DNA from: Achatina immaculata
Lineage: Eukaryota > Mollusca > Gastropoda > Stylommatophora > Achatinidae
NCBI GenBank assembly: GCA_009760885.1
Contig: CM019716.1
Span: 4,874,438 to 4,938,437 of the forward strand
Length of the DNA: 64,000 bases
Direction of reading: 5' to 3'
In this document: positions 10,865 through 22,240 of the stretch, in pieces
Position numbering within the stretch: position 1 is the stretch's first letter
How the letters are laid out: every line of letters begins with the position of its first letter
Notes under the pieces: generated by a model
Database searches by the model: none
What the model was told of the DNA's origin: nothing
Seen by the model: the letters and a program-made list of their open reading frames with translations, nothing else
Position numbers and translations under genes: made by a program

Positions 10865-10966
10865 TATGCTGAACCTTCCTTAGTCGCCTTTTACGATCAT
10901 GTGTGGTAGGGTACAGTGGTCCTATTGTTTGCAGATCCCGGGTACCACACGGGGGAAAAATCTATA

Positions 10967-12130
10967 TATACTTACTTCAATGTGTAGCCTCCATACACAT
11001 TCTGATTAATTTATTAGGTATCTCAAATTCTTTCATAATTTTCCATAAGCTGCTATGCTGTAAGGCTTTCTTGAAGTCAATGAAGATATTATGTATTTTT
11101 TTCCATATTCTCATTACTTTTCTGCTCTTTGACATAGATAAAATATTTGGTCTATGGGTAGATAAAATATTTGGTCTTTGGTTAATCTATTCTTCCTAAA
11201 ACCTGCCTATCAATGGGCTCCTATTATGTTCTCGCTGTATGGTTTTAATCTATTTAAAAGTATAATAGACAGTATTTTGTAGCTTGTTTGTAGTAATGAT
11301 ATTCCTGTGTAGTTTTCACACTTGCTCTTATCATCTTGTTTGAATACTGGGATCAGTAACGATTCTCTCCATTCACTTGGGAGTTTTTCCTCTCTCCATA
11401 TTTGTTGCATTAATGCACATATCTGTTCATGTAGATTTAGACTTCCTTCCTTAATCAGTTCTGCAGGAATTCCATCTGAACCAGTTGCTTTGTTGTTTCG
11501 TAAAAGCATAAAACTGTAGATGACTTCTTCTAAGCCTAGTTCCTCTATTTCAGGTTCACAAGTCTGTATTTCTTCACATGGTAATGTGCTTATATGCTCT
11601 TCACAGTTTAGTAGTTTTTCAAAATATTATTTCCATCTGGTACAGATTTTCTCTTCATTATTTATCATGTTTCCATTACTATCCTTCAAGCTCTGTAGAG
11701 GTTGTTTATACTCTTGCTTTACTGTTGGCAGTTATTTATAGAATTCCCTGATTTTCTTATTTTGATGGCATGTCTACATCTCACTTACCATGTCTTTCAT
11801 ATATTATCGTTTTTGTTGACGAATAACTTTTTCAGTTTCTTTACACTGTGTGTGGTACTTCTCCTCATTTGTTTTGTTGTTCATGTCATTCAGCCATATC
11901 CGTCTGGCTGTGCTTTTCTTTATGATTGCCTCTTTGCAGACTTCATCGAACCAGTTCTTTTTTTTTTTTTTAGTTATGGTCTTGACTCTCAGGCATTCTT
12001 CCACTGTGTTCTTTATGATTTTTATATCTTCCCACCTGTCATCAATGCTTTTATTTTCTTCATTCTCTCTTGTGTTTATCTTATGGTTTAGCTCATTTCT
12101 GAATTTTTCTTTAGTGTCTTCTCTTTTCAA
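10967..12130 (-). mobile_element. LINE family C, 5' half
   Basis: Minus-strand sequence upstream of the B insertion. It contains a linker region (11804-12130) with 'WFDEVCKEAI' and 'ARRIWL', and RT finger motifs at 11210-11509 ('NNKATGSDGIPAELIK', 'LPSEWRESLLIPVFKQDD', 'YTGISLLQTSYKILSIILLNRL'). A degraded 'FIDFKKA' box follows near 11060 and reaches 'KLIRMCMEATH' at the insertion point. Joining to the RT segment at 7291 is colinear. No endonuclease domain was seen, so the copy is 5'-truncated or decayed near 12.1 kb. Confidence 0.82.
11210..11509 (-). pseudogene. LINE C RT finger segment
   Basis: Hundred-codon frame carrying the conserved KATGSDGIPAE motif and the K-ENYTGISLL motif (canonical N-YRGI/ISLL). 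Multiple stops on both sides. A 26-bp tandem duplication (AGATAAAATATTTGGTCT core) near 11142-11180 further disrupts it. Confidence 0.8.
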
Positions 12131-12233
12131 AGCATCTCTATTTATAACTAATTATAACGGAATCTGAAAATAAGATTCTTACATCCTTCCCGTGCCGTTA
12201 AACGTCACATAGGGCCCGCATAGTAGTTCGCCA

Positions 12234-12792
12234 AGATAGCTGATCTAAGAGAGTAGATAGCTGATCTAGGAGAGTAGATAGCTGATCTAGGAGAGTAGAT
12301 AGCTGATCCAAGAGAGTAGATAGCTGATCTAGGAGAGTAGATAGCTGATCTAGGAGAGTAGATAGCTGATCTAGGAGAGTAGATAGCTGATCCAAGAGAG
12401 TAGATAGCTGATCCAAGAAGGTAAATAGCTGATCCAAGAGAACATATAGCTGACCCAAGAAAGTAGATAGCTGATCCAACAGAGGAGATAGCTGATCCAA
12501 GAAAGTAAATAGCTGATCCAAGAGAGTATATAGGTGACCCAAGAAAGTAGATAGCTGATCCAAGAAAGTAGATAGCTGATCCAAGAAAGTAGATAGCTGA
12601 TCCAAGAGAGTAGATAGCTGATCCAAGAGAGTAGATAGCTGATCCAAGAGAGTAGATAGCTGATCCAAGAAAGTAGATAGCTGATCCAAGAGAGTAGATA
12701 GCTGATCCAAGAAAGTAGATAGCTGATCCAAGAGAGTAGATAGCTGATCCAAGAAAGTAGATAGCTGATCCAAGAGAGTAGATAGCTGATCG
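12234..12792 (+). repeat. 21-bp minisatellite, ~26 copies
   Basis: Unit built on TAGCTGATCCAAGAGAGTAG(A). Variants alternate GAGAG/GAAAG and CCAAG/CTAGG. Being a multiple of three, it produces long artefactual repeat ORFs on the minus strand. Confidence 0.95.
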
Positions 12793-13126
12793 CCTACAAC
12801 CCAGCCTTCGGAGAGAGTAGAAGAACAGAACTCGGCAGAGTGGCATAACCTGAAATGCAAAGTGTCCAATCAAGGAATCAACAATATGGTCGTGGTTCAG
12901 TTCTTTTTTATTTGTTTCGACGTCTTCATCGATATTTCCAGAATTTGGGATCAATAGTTTACAAAACTGGTTCATCCATGGTTTTTTTTTTTGTTTGTTT
13001 GTCATTGGTTGGAGTTTCCTGTCCCGGTTCATCCGTCCGTCCTCTACGTCTTGTCCTAACACGTCTCTTTACCATCTACTGGTGACTGACTACTAAGTCT
13101 CTATGGAAAAAAAAAAGTTTACTTTC
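12793..13126. other. Spacer, no gene recognised
   Basis: Unique-looking sequence with poly-T and poly-A runs between two arrays. Confidence 0.4.
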
Positions 13127-14008
13127 GTTACTGTCGCTACTCCCCTTTCTACTATCTAACTAACTGGTGTCGCTGCTCCCATTTCTACTATCTAACTAAC
13201 TGGTAAAGCTACTCCCCTTTCTACTAACTAATTGGTAAAGCTACTGCCCTTTCTAATATCTAACTAACTAAGTGATGTTGCTACTCCCCTTCTAACTAAC
13301 TGATGTTGCTACTCATCTTTCTACTATCTAACTAACTGATGTTGCTACTCATCTTTCTACTATCTAACTAACTGATGTTGATACTCATCTTTCTACTATC
13401 TAACTAACTGATGTTGCTACTCATCTTTCTACTATCTAACTAACTGGTAAAGCTACTCATCTTTCTACTATCTAACTAACTGATGTCGCTACTCCCCTTT
13501 CTATTATCTAACTAACTGATATTGCTACTCCCCTTTCTACTATCTAACTAATTGATGTCGCTACTCCCCTTTCTACTATCTAACTAACTGATATTGCTAC
13601 TCCCCTTTCTACTATCTAACTAACTGGTAAAGCTACTCCCCTTTCTACTATCTAACTAACTGATATTGCTACTCCCCTTTCTACTATCTAACTAACTGGT
13701 GTTGCTACTCCCCTTTCTACTATCTAACTAACTGGTAAAGCTACTCCCCTTTCTACTATCTAACTAACTGGTAAAGCTACTCCCCTTTCTACTATCTAAC
13801 TGGTAAAGCTACTCCCCTTTCTACTATCTAACTAACTGGTGTTGCTACTCCCCTTTCTACTATCTAACTAACTGGTAAAGCTACTCCCCTTTCTACTATC
13901 TAACTGGTAAAGCTACTCCCCTTTCTACTATCTAACTAACTGGTAAAGCTACTCCCCTTTCTACTATCTAACTAATTGATGTCGCTACTCCCCTTTCTAC
14001 TATCTAAC
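13127..14008 (+). repeat. 36-bp minisatellite, ~24 copies
   Basis: Unit begins GCTACTCCCCTTTCTACTAT, followed by (CTAA)-type sequence and a variable GGTAAA, GATGTC or GATATT block. Some units lack one CTAA, giving 32-bp forms. Confidence 0.95.
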
Positions 14009-14574
14009 TATTGCTCAGTTCATAACTCCCCCTATTGACGGAGACTTCACGTACACCGCTCTGCCTGCACTCTTCTTCTGTCAGTACTTCCGTCAACCCA
14101 GCCGCATGCACTACTCACACTGTCACACCTTGACCTTTCAGGGAGCGTTGTTATTTGTGTTAGATTCACAGAACACCGTGAAGCATAACCATTTGTCATG
14201 ATGCACTTCTTTAAGGAGCAGGAATTCACTGGATCCATCTTCTTTTGAGCCATCTTTTCACATTGTTTCTTGTGACATGTAAGTTCTGTCCTGATCAGTG
14301 ACATGGAGTGTTTGAAATAATTCTGTCATTATTAGGTCTGACTTGCAGGAAGTCAGAGTTAAGGTCATAGGTCAGGAGATACAGAGCCGAGTGTCTGAAG
14401 CTCGCGCTTGCAAATCACAAAATGTACACCTGGCCAAATTATGTGTGCCTCGATTAATCCTCAGAGGAACGGTGAGGACAAGGACTGAAGTACCGAATGA
14501 CTTGGCTTCTAATTCAGAAAACAAACAATTTTCTAATAATTCTTGTTCTTTCAATTGATGCTTAGTTTTACCTA
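14009..14574. other. No gene recognised
   Basis: Non-repetitive sequence. Short frames on either strand lack recognisable domains or splice context. Confidence 0.4.
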
Positions 14575-14990
14575 CGTTCGGAAACTTATCTGGCCAACTA
14601 CGTTCGGAAACTTATCTGGCCACCCATGCATCTTTTGACCTACCTTCCATAATTTTCTGACCATTCACGTATCTTTGGATCTACAGTCCGTATCTTTGGA
14701 CCTACATATGGTAAGTGTCTACTTATCCATGCTTTATTTTGTCTACATAATGAATCTGTCCAACATCCATGTATCTCTTGACCTATTCATGTAAATTGCC
14801 TGACAACAGTCTGTTCGACCAATCCGTGGAAGTTGCCGGACAAAACGCTATTTATTCACCCTGTACATGGAAGTTGTCTGACACGGAATTCTTCAGTCGA
14901 CGGATATATATGGAACTTGTCTAACCACCCACGTCTCATTCGACCTATACATGGAAGTTGTCTAACAGCTTCATTCGACCTACATAAAGT
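14575..14990 (+). repeat. Decayed minisatellite
   Basis: Degenerate ~45-60-bp units sharing blocks such as GACCTAC, TGGAAGTTGTCTGAC and CACCCA-G-ATC. Much more diverged than the neighbouring arrays, so probably older. Confidence 0.6.
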
Positions 14991-15242
14991 TGGTTAATTG
15001 ATCCAATCTGTCAGTGACACCCCCCCCCCCCATACATACAACTGTTTACATCTCAATTCCTTCTCCCCCCCCCCCCACTACCCACAAAAATCATCTTTGT
15101 CGCCTGTGAAGCACAAAGCACAATCTTTCTTCCAGTCACATCGGCTTTCCCCACGAAAGCAGATAATTTGTAGATATTTTCTTGAGTCTTAGACCGCCCC
15201 CAAAGCTCTATGTTTATAGAGTTTAGTACTGAGGTTTGTAGT

Positions 15243-16078
15243 TAACTACACACACATAAAGAGTATTAACAGCATACACAAATACAAAGATTATTAATAA
15301 CGTACACAAACACAAAGGTTAGTAACACTTTCAGAAAAACAAAGTTGATAAAGGTAAACAACGTACAAAAGCACGAAGTTGATTAACAACGAACACAAAC
15401 ACAAAGATTATAAACAACGAACACAAACACAAAGATTATAAACAACGAACACAAACACAAAGATTATAAACAACGAACACAAACACAAAGATTATAAACA
15501 ACGAACACAAACACAAAGATTATAAACAACGAACACAAACACAAAGATTATTAACAACGAACACGAACACAAAGATTATTAACGAACACAAACACAAAAA
15601 TTATTAACAACGAACACAAACACAAAGATTATTAACAACGAACACAAACACAAAGATTATTAACAACGAACACAAACACAAAGATTATTAACACCGAACA
15701 CAAACACAAAGATTATTAACAACGAACACAAACACAAAGATTATTAACAACGAACACAAACACAAAGATTATTAACAACGAACACAAACACAAAGAGTAT
15801 TAACAACGAACACAAACACAAAGATTATTAACAACGAACACAAACACAAAGATTATTAACAACGTATACAAACACAAAGATTATTAACAACGTACACAAA
15901 CACAAAGAGTATTAACAACGAACACAAACACAAAGATTATTAACAACGAACATAAACACAAAGATTATTAACAACGTACACAAACACAAAGAGTATTAAC
16001 AACGAACACAAACACAAAGATTATTAACAACGAACACAAACACAAAGATTATTAACAACGTATACAAACACAAAGTAA
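15243..16078 (+). repeat. 28-bp minisatellite, ~28 copies
   Basis: Unit starts ACAACGAACACAAACACAAA and ends GATTATTA. The first six full units carry TATAAACA instead of TATTAACA, so sub-families are arranged in blocks. The left edge is degenerate. Confidence 0.95.
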
Positions 16079-17352
16079 CAACGGGTCCATTAATAATCTT
16101 TAAAAAAAAAAAAACAATCCTTGTCAAAAGTTCAAAGTTTGGAAAGCCCCTGGCCACACATGTGGTTACTGCTGTCAATGTGTAAGACAACTCTTCCATG
16201 TCAATGTGCACTTTTAAGGCCGGTCTTCGTCCTCGTCATCGTCAAGTTTTGACATCTTCCACCTGTTTTCTACTTTTCTCGTCATCTCAACCAAATACAT
16301 AAAACATCTGCGTGTTTCCAGATTTCGAAAAGCATTCCGAATACCTCCTGGCAACACAAAATCACGAGGAACTTTTTGTTCGTAAAATCAATACCCTCAG
16401 ACATGTCTGCTCAGCGCCATCATCTGGTCTTTTCTACAGTTTTGACAAAGTTAAGACTATATTTACGAATGTGATTGTGTGTTTCGGCTCACCTCAAGGC
16501 ACTCTTTTTTGTTGTTGTTGTTGTTTTTGTTTAAGATTTTGTGCAGTTATTTTTGTGTTTTTGCCAAAGGCAGGCTTTCAAATGTTGCCAGCGACGAAAA
16601 CGGGCGGCAAGTTTAAAATGGAAAAAAAAAAAGCAACAAAAATGAATACGGTCCAAACTGGTCCTAGTGAAACTATTGACATCTGTTAACGCTTAGATAT
16701 AAAACTTTCAAAGTGTTTACTCAATCTCGCGGGGGTTGGGGGGGGGGGGGGTGTACACAAAGGCAAGAACAACAGGGGACATATTTTATAATGGTGTATG
16801 GAAAAGGAGGGGGCGTAGGAGAGGAGGGGGAGAATGTAATAAAGGTTTTAGGAGAGAGCAGCAAATCTCAGATGCGCGTGCAGCCATCTGCTCACTCCCA
16901 AACCTGAATACTGGAGCCATATAAAGACCCGATTTGGCAAGACAGGGTAGGGACCGTTTTAAGAGATAGGGGAGGGAGGGAGGGGGGTATGAACAAGGAG
17001 CAGGGGGTAAGAAAGAGACAACGAACGTGAAAAACTCGCAGGTTGAATGTGAGCACAAAGACTTGCAGGCGGGTGAGCGACGGAGGTTGGGAGAGAAGCG
17101 CTCACGGGTTGAATGTAGGGTATGCATTGTTGAATCCGGTCCGCGCAGTAGACACAGCAGCCAGTTTAAATTGAGAGTTAGAACAGGTGGGAAGCGAGCT
17201 GACACCATCAACAGGACAGCTACAGCCAGGCGGGGGACAGGAAGGCGGCTGTGGATGGGGAGTGAGGGGGATGTTTTGTAATATTTGATGTAAAGGTAAG
17301 GACAATACGCTCCTGCATCTGCCACAACAAGCGGCCAGTCTGACGTTGGCGG
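16079..17352. other. No supported gene; G-rich patches
   Basis: Mostly unique sequence with a poly-G near 16737 and purine-rich G patches at 16800-17000. Several short ORFs exist in different frames, but none has a domain or matching splice sites that I can support. Confidence 0.4.
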
Positions 17353-18466
17353 GTTTCACAACTCCGAGACAGGCGGGGCCCCAAGTTTGGCGGTCAAGCA
17401 GCCTACACGTCAGAGATAAGCTGACCCTCCTAGTGTCGCTTTCTGTGCTTATGTAATATCTCGCGTTTGTGGCAGCCAAGTCCTTGGACATGTTCAGCAG
17501 TCTGCTTGTAACAATCCTCAGACAGCAGTCCACATGTAATAATCCTCAGACTGCAGTCCGCTTGTAACAATCCTCAGACAGCAGTCTGCTTGTAACAATC
17601 CTCAGACAGCAGTCCACATGTAATAATCCTCAGACTGCAGTCCGCTTGTAACAATCCTCAGACAGCAGTACGCATGTAACAATACTCAGACAACAATCCG
17701 CATGTAACAATACTCAGACAACACTCCGCATGTAACAATCCTCAGACAGCAGTCCGCATGTAACAATCCTCAGACAGCAGTCCGCATGTAACAATCCTCA
17801 GACAGCAGTCCGCTTGTAACAATCCTCAGACAGCAGTCCGCATGTAACAATCCTCAGACAACAATGCGCATGTAACAATACTCAGACAACACTCCGCATG
17901 TAACAATCCTCAGACAACAATCCGCATGTAACAATCCTCAGACAGCAGTCCGCATGTAACAATCCTCAGACAGCAGTCCGCTTGTAACAATCCTCAGACA
18001 GCAGTCCGCATGTAACAATCCTCAGACAGCAGTCCGCTTGTAACAATCCGCTTGTAACAATCCTCAGACAGCAATCCGCTTGTAACAATCCTCAGACAAC
18101 ACTCTGCATGTAACAGTCCTCAAACAACAATCCACATTTAACAATCCTCAGACAACAATCCGCATGTAACAATCCTCAGACAACAATTATCAGAGAAAAA
18201 TGCAGAGAAACATCAGTACGGACACATTCATCTGACATACAATCAATGGCGGATGACCTGTTTTACTGAACCTAAGGGCCTGGAAAAGCAGGGGAAAATG
18301 ATTTAAGTGATAAGTTTGTTGAGAAGTTAAAAGATGACAGCAATGTGCCAGTTGTGTTTGGTCTGTGTAATACAAAGTCATTTAGTAATAGCATAATGAG
18401 CAACTAGAAGGTAGTATCGGGAGATTGTTGGTATAATTTGTGGGGGGGGGGGGGGGGAGTGTTATA
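17353..18466 (+). repeat. Left inverted-repeat arm
   Basis: 1,114-bp arm. Compared with the right arm it has the expanded tandem array, and it lacks ~60 bp that are present at about 20475-20535 in the right arm. Confidence 0.85.
17500..18190 (+). repeat. 28-bp minisatellite inside the left arm
   Basis: Unit TAACAATCCTCAGACAGCAG plus TCCGCTTG or TCCGCATG; about 24 copies. The same unit occurs about four times in reverse orientation at 20640-20760. Confidence 0.95.
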
Positions 18467-18534
18467 CGTTTAATTTAAGAGGCCGGCCTGGGAGCTCTTT
18501 CATCACTGAATACGAGTATAGACCATTCCTACAG

Positions 18535-18735
18535 TTTATAGCAGCTGTTTATGTGTAGATGTTCCTATATTTTAGCAGCTGTTTATGTGTAGATGTTCCT
18601 ACAGCTTATTAGCAGCAGTTTATTTGTAGATGTTCCTACAGTTTATTAGTAGCTGTTTATGTGTAGATGTTCCTGCAGTTTATTAGCAGCTGTTTATGAG
18701 TAGATGTTCCTATAGCTTTTTAGCAGCTTCTTTGC
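18535..18735 (+). repeat. ~38-bp minisatellite, 5 copies
   Basis: Units contain GCAGCTGTTTATGTGTAGAT followed by GTTCCTACAG and TTTATTA, with small indels. Confidence 0.9.
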
Positions 18736-18940
18736 ATGAAGGAGACAATAGAAAGCAGAAAGGAAGGTTGAGTCTACTGGAGGCAGAAGTGTGCAACGTT
18801 CAGGTGTGAAGGACGTAGACAGGCCCAGTCTTAAAAGGGATCCAGAGGGCTTCCCCTACTTTATGGGTGGCCCATAACTGATGAAAACATAATGTCTAAT
18901 CTATGGGATAGAATGGGTGAGTAAGAGAGAAAGTTTTGAT

Positions 18941-19318
18941 CCACCTTACAGAATCCATCTAAAGAGTCTTGTGTGCCGTAACAATCTGATGTTTCCACCT
19001 TACAGAATCCATCTAAAGAGTCTTGTGTGCCGTAACAATCTGATGTTTCCACCTTACAGAATCCATCTAAAGAGTCTTGTGTGCCGTAACAATATGATGT
19101 TTCCACCTTACAGAATCCATCTAAAGAGTCTTGTGTGCCGTAACAATCTGATGTTTCCACCTTACAGAATCCATCTAAAGAGTCTTGTGTGCCGTAACAA
19201 TCTGATGTTTCCACCTTACAGAATCCATCTAAAGAGTCTTGTGTAACGTGACAATCTAATGTTTCCACCTTACATAATCCATCTAAAGAGTCTTGTGTAA
19301 CGTGACAATCTGAAGTAG
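18941..19318 (+). repeat. 54-bp minisatellite, 7 copies
   Basis: Unit starts CCACCTTACAGAATCCATCT and contains GAGTCTTGTGTGCCGTAACA. Near-identical copies, with the last two diverged (GTAACGTG). A length divisible by three creates repeat ORFs on both strands, judged artefactual. Confidence 0.95.
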
Positions 19319-19433
19319 CAGCTCCTAGCACATTACTTTTTGTTTGACATTAGGCTCTCTGCCTCCATAAAAAAGTTATACACAAATGCTCTCTATTTGT
19401 GGCCTTCAGAACCCTGATGCCAGCTACCAACAC

Positions 19434-19490
19434 CAGTGGTCCCCAAACTCTTTAAGCTAGTAACCAACATCAGTGGTCCCAAAACTCTTG
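19434..19490 (+). repeat. hAT-like terminal motif, two copies
   Basis: CAGTGGTCCCCAAACTCTTT at 19434-19453 and CAGTGGTCCCAAAACTCTTG at 19471-19490. CAGTGGT(T/C)CCCAAACT is a common terminal inverted-repeat form of hAT elements. Only direct copies are seen and no transposase, so these are at best end fragments. Confidence 0.3.
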
Positions 19491-19544
19491 GAGGCAGTGC
19501 TATGTTGCCCCTATTTTCTCCCGCCACTTAGTGTTAAAATTAAA

Positions 19545-19790
19545 ATCCTCACACATTTTAGTATTTAACATGGTCTATATTTGCTACTTGAATCTTCACA
19601 TATTTCTAGCATTTAATATTGTCTACACTTTCTACCTGAACCTTCACATATTTCTAGCATTTAATATTGTCTACACTTTCTACCTGAATCTTCACATATT
19701 TCTAGCATTTAATATTGTCTACACTTTCTACCTGAACCACATATTTCTAGCATTTAATATTGTCTATACTTTCTACTTGAACCTTCACAC
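19545..19790 (+). repeat. 48-bp minisatellite, ~5 copies
   Basis: Unit TTCACATATTTCTAGCATTT plus AATATTGTCTACACTTTCTA and CCTGAACC. Length divisible by three yields a hydrophobic artefactual ORF. Confidence 0.95.
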
Positions 19791-20308
19791 GGCTCTCTGC
19801 TTTGTAACCTATGACCTTTATTATAGAGACTACAAAGATGAGATGGTAAAGCACATGTTGCAAGGTAAATATATACCCTGTACCCTGCCCTACCTGTTGT
19901 TGTGAATCGTGGCTTCAGGTTACAGCCTGCGAAATAGTTCAATGTTTTATTTGTTGTTTTTTTAAGAAGTGAATTTATCTATGTTTATGTTAAAAATCTT
20001 TCATTTTCTTTGCATTAAATTTAACGCAGGGGCAAAAATACATGTGATATAGCGCATTGTGCGACTATAATGACCTACCACATTTATCTACCTAGCACTT
20101 ACTTCCTTGTACTTCTGAGTACGAATGAATCATCAGTTGAATATTAACATCAAAAACACGTCTAATTTGTTCAATTATAATTGATAATTACTCAATAATA
20201 AATAGATAAATAATTAATAATTATTACCGTATCGTGATGTTGTTAGTGCGAGACGACCATTATTATTTTGGTCATACCATTTTACACGGGCGAAAAATTG
20301 TGTTATTT

Positions 20309-20901
20309 ATATAACACCCCCCCCCCCAAATTATACCGACAATCTCCCGATACTACCTTCTAGTTGCTCATTATGCTATTACTAAATGACTTTGTATTAC
20401 AGAGACCAAACACAACTGGCACATTGCTGTCATCTTTTAACTTCTCAACAAACTTATCACTTTAATCATTTTCTTGTAAGGAAAGTGAACTCTGTAAACA
20501 TCACAGAATTTTTTTATATCATTGACGCCGGGGGCCCTGCTTTTCCAGGCCATTAGGTTCAGTTAAACAGGTAATCCGCCATTGATTGTATGTCAGATGA
20601 ATGTGTCCGTACTGATGTTTCTCTGCATTTTTCTCTGATAATTGTTGTCTGAGGATTATTACATGCGGACTGCTGTCTGAGGATTGTTACACGCGGACTG
20701 CTGTCTGAGGATTGTTACACGCGGACTGCTGTCTGAGGATTGTTACAAGCAGACTGTTGAACGTGTCCAAGGACTTGGCTGCAACAAACGCGAGATATTA
20801 TATAACCACAGAAAGCGACACTAGGAGGGTCAGCTTATTTCTGACGTGTAGGCTGCTTGACCGCCATACTTGGGGCTCCGCCTGTCTCGGAGTTGTGAAA
20901 C
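20309..20901 (-). repeat. Right inverted-repeat arm
   Basis: 593-bp reverse-complement counterpart of 17353-18466, including poly-C at 20317-20327 matching poly-G at ~18441-18457, and four copies of the 28-bp unit. By-eye identity of the unique outer block is about 94-95 percent. Confidence 0.85.
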
Positions 20902-21794
20902 AGAACCTGGCATGTACCAGATAAATTAATTTTCTCTGCTAAACGATAATATTAACAAACACGTGATAAAATTGTTAAAATGTCCAGCTCAAGTATACCA
21001 CGTTTTTTACATTTTTAAAAAATAAATTCTTGGTACATTTGTTAATGTAGTAAATAATTTTTTTCCCACATTACGTGCCAAATTATCGGTGCGTCTTATA
21101 CATCGCTGCGTCTTATATGCCGATGCATCTTATATGGCAGGAAATTTGCGCCAATACAAGAAGAAATCAGCAATAATGAGAACTGGCAGGACTCACAATC
21201 TAAGAAATAGTAATTGTCGTTAGGGACTGTATTCTCAATATCATTCTACGTGTGTGATACTGTTTGACGTACGGCATTTATATATACACGCACACGCGAG
21301 CGCGCACACACACCATTTTGCCTCTTTTAATGTATGTGCTAACAGATCAGCTATTTTATCAAGGGTTGGCGCGGTCGGGGCGGGAGCGTGCTTGTCCTGG
21401 CGTGCCCTGCCCCTAGAAAACACAATTAAGGCAGATTTAAGCATTTTAAATCCTGTGTCGAAGATTTCTCGGACAAAGAATGATTGTTTGGAATCCCATT
21501 CTCAAGCCCTGTAAATAACATTGTTAAAAAAACTTTACGTACTGAGAAATACAATTCATGAATTCTAAGCCACTACTAGACCTAACATGTCACGTAGAGA
21601 TCTGATGGGGGAATGGCTACGAGAAGTTTAGCAGCTACGTTGAGTTGTAAACAGCAACGGTTTTGTAAAGACACTTCTCCATGAGTCAACATACGACTAC
21701 AATATGTGAACTCATGATATAATCTGAAGTCAGAAAGTGTTACAGCTACACAAAAAAACAAAACTTGAGCGTACCAATCAGTCAACCAAGCACA
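20902..21794. other. No gene recognised; triple TGCGTCTTATA motif
   Basis: Unique sequence. Near 21090-21135 the string GTGCGTCTTATA or a one-to-two-base variant occurs three times in ~45 bp. Comparable subterminal repeats occur in some cut-and-paste DNA transposons, but no terminal repeats or transposase were found. Confidence 0.35.
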
Positions 21795-22060
21795 TTAAAC
21801 TAACTAACCAAGAGAGGACAGCGCACTTCCCCGAATCTAATCAAGACAGGACAGCTTACTAGCTAGACTCTAACCAAGAGAGGACAGCGCACTAATTAGA
21901 ATCTAACCTGGAGAAGGCAGCGTGCTAGCCAGAATTTAACCGGGAGAAGACAGGTTATTCTGTGGACTCTAATCAGGAGACGACAGCACACGAGTCAGAA
22001 TCTAACCTGAGAAGACAATGTACTAACTAGAATCTAACTAGGGATGGACAGTGCGACCAG
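21795..22060 (+). repeat. Degenerate ~40-bp minisatellite
   Basis: Units contain AACCAAGAGAGGACAGCGCA, an AATCTAACC or ACTCTAACC block and a variable spacer. Six or seven diverged copies. Confidence 0.75.
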
Positions 22061-22064
22061 AGTA

Positions 22065-22240
22065 TAGATAACTCTGTATACTTTGTTTATACCAACAAAG
22101 TACAGAATCACATCAAGTTTGTGTGTCCTCTCTCTGATTCTTCGTCCTGTTTGTTTTTGTTTGAGGAAGGCTCGCGCCGAAACGTCACAAGTGTGTTATC
22201 CATAAATAATAAAGCTGTTCCTACTTTATACAGTTTGTGT
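22065..22240 (+). ncRNA. Hammerhead-like / Penelope-like terminal motif
   Basis: 22161-22186 reads TTGAGGAAGGCTCGCGCCGA followed by AACGTC. A GGC-loop-GCC hairpin sits between TGAGGA and CGAAACGTC, which resembles the hammerhead core (CUGANGA, stem II, GAAAC). Short hammerheads of this style are known from Penelope-like retroelements and retrozymes. The conserved C before UGA is T here and stem II has an extra A, so cleavage is doubtful. An AATAAA-like string follows near 22204. No GIY-YIG/RT coding sequence is adjacent, so it would be a solo terminal fragment. Confidence 0.4.

Larger units (their letters stand above)
7753..10966 (-). mobile_element. LINE family B, near full length (endonuclease + RT)
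   Basis: A 3.2-kb minus-strand RTE-like LINE with an apurinic-type endonuclease followed by reverse transcriptase in one frame. The 5' region (10865-10966) contains a non-coding stretch with the string AAAAGGCGACTAAGG just upstream of the coding frame. Both flanks belong to other LINEs: C beyond 10967 and D below 7752. A TATAT string is present at both outer ends of the B+D block (~7292 and ~10968) and may be a short TSD. The copy has two nonsense codons in the EN-RT frame and frameshifts near the 3' end. Confidence 0.88.
17353..20901. mobile_element. Foldback-like element with long inverted repeats
   Basis: 17353-18466 is repeated in reverse complement at 20309-20901. Outer ends match from GTTTCACAACTCCGAGACAG inward. 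Inner ends match through a G/C homopolymer and GTGTTATA. Arms share, in order, an ~150-bp unique block, a 28-bp tandem array, an ~250-bp unique block and the homopolymer. The array is expanded in the left arm (about 24 units) and short in the right arm (about four). The 1.84-kb middle holds three minisatellites and no transposase. Drosophila FB foldback elements have this plan, with long inverted repeats rich in tandem repeats. No target-site duplication was identified, so an inverted segmental duplication remains possible. Confidence 0.65.

Noticed and set aside
12205..13062. 285-codon minus-strand ORF with repeated 'YSLGSAI'
   Set aside because: The 21-bp array has no stop in that frame; a second overlapping frame gives 'LSTLLDQ' repeats just as well. 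Array artefact.
17102..20924. A ~65-codon frame found in both inverted arms (17102-17533 and 20712-20924)
   Set aside because: Comparing the arms, amino-acid-changing substitutions (about five) outnumber silent ones (about three), so there is no sign of selection for protein.
20902..21150. TGCGTCTTATA triplet as a DNA-transposon end
   Set aside because: No matching inverted copy or transposase was found nearby, so only noted as a motif.
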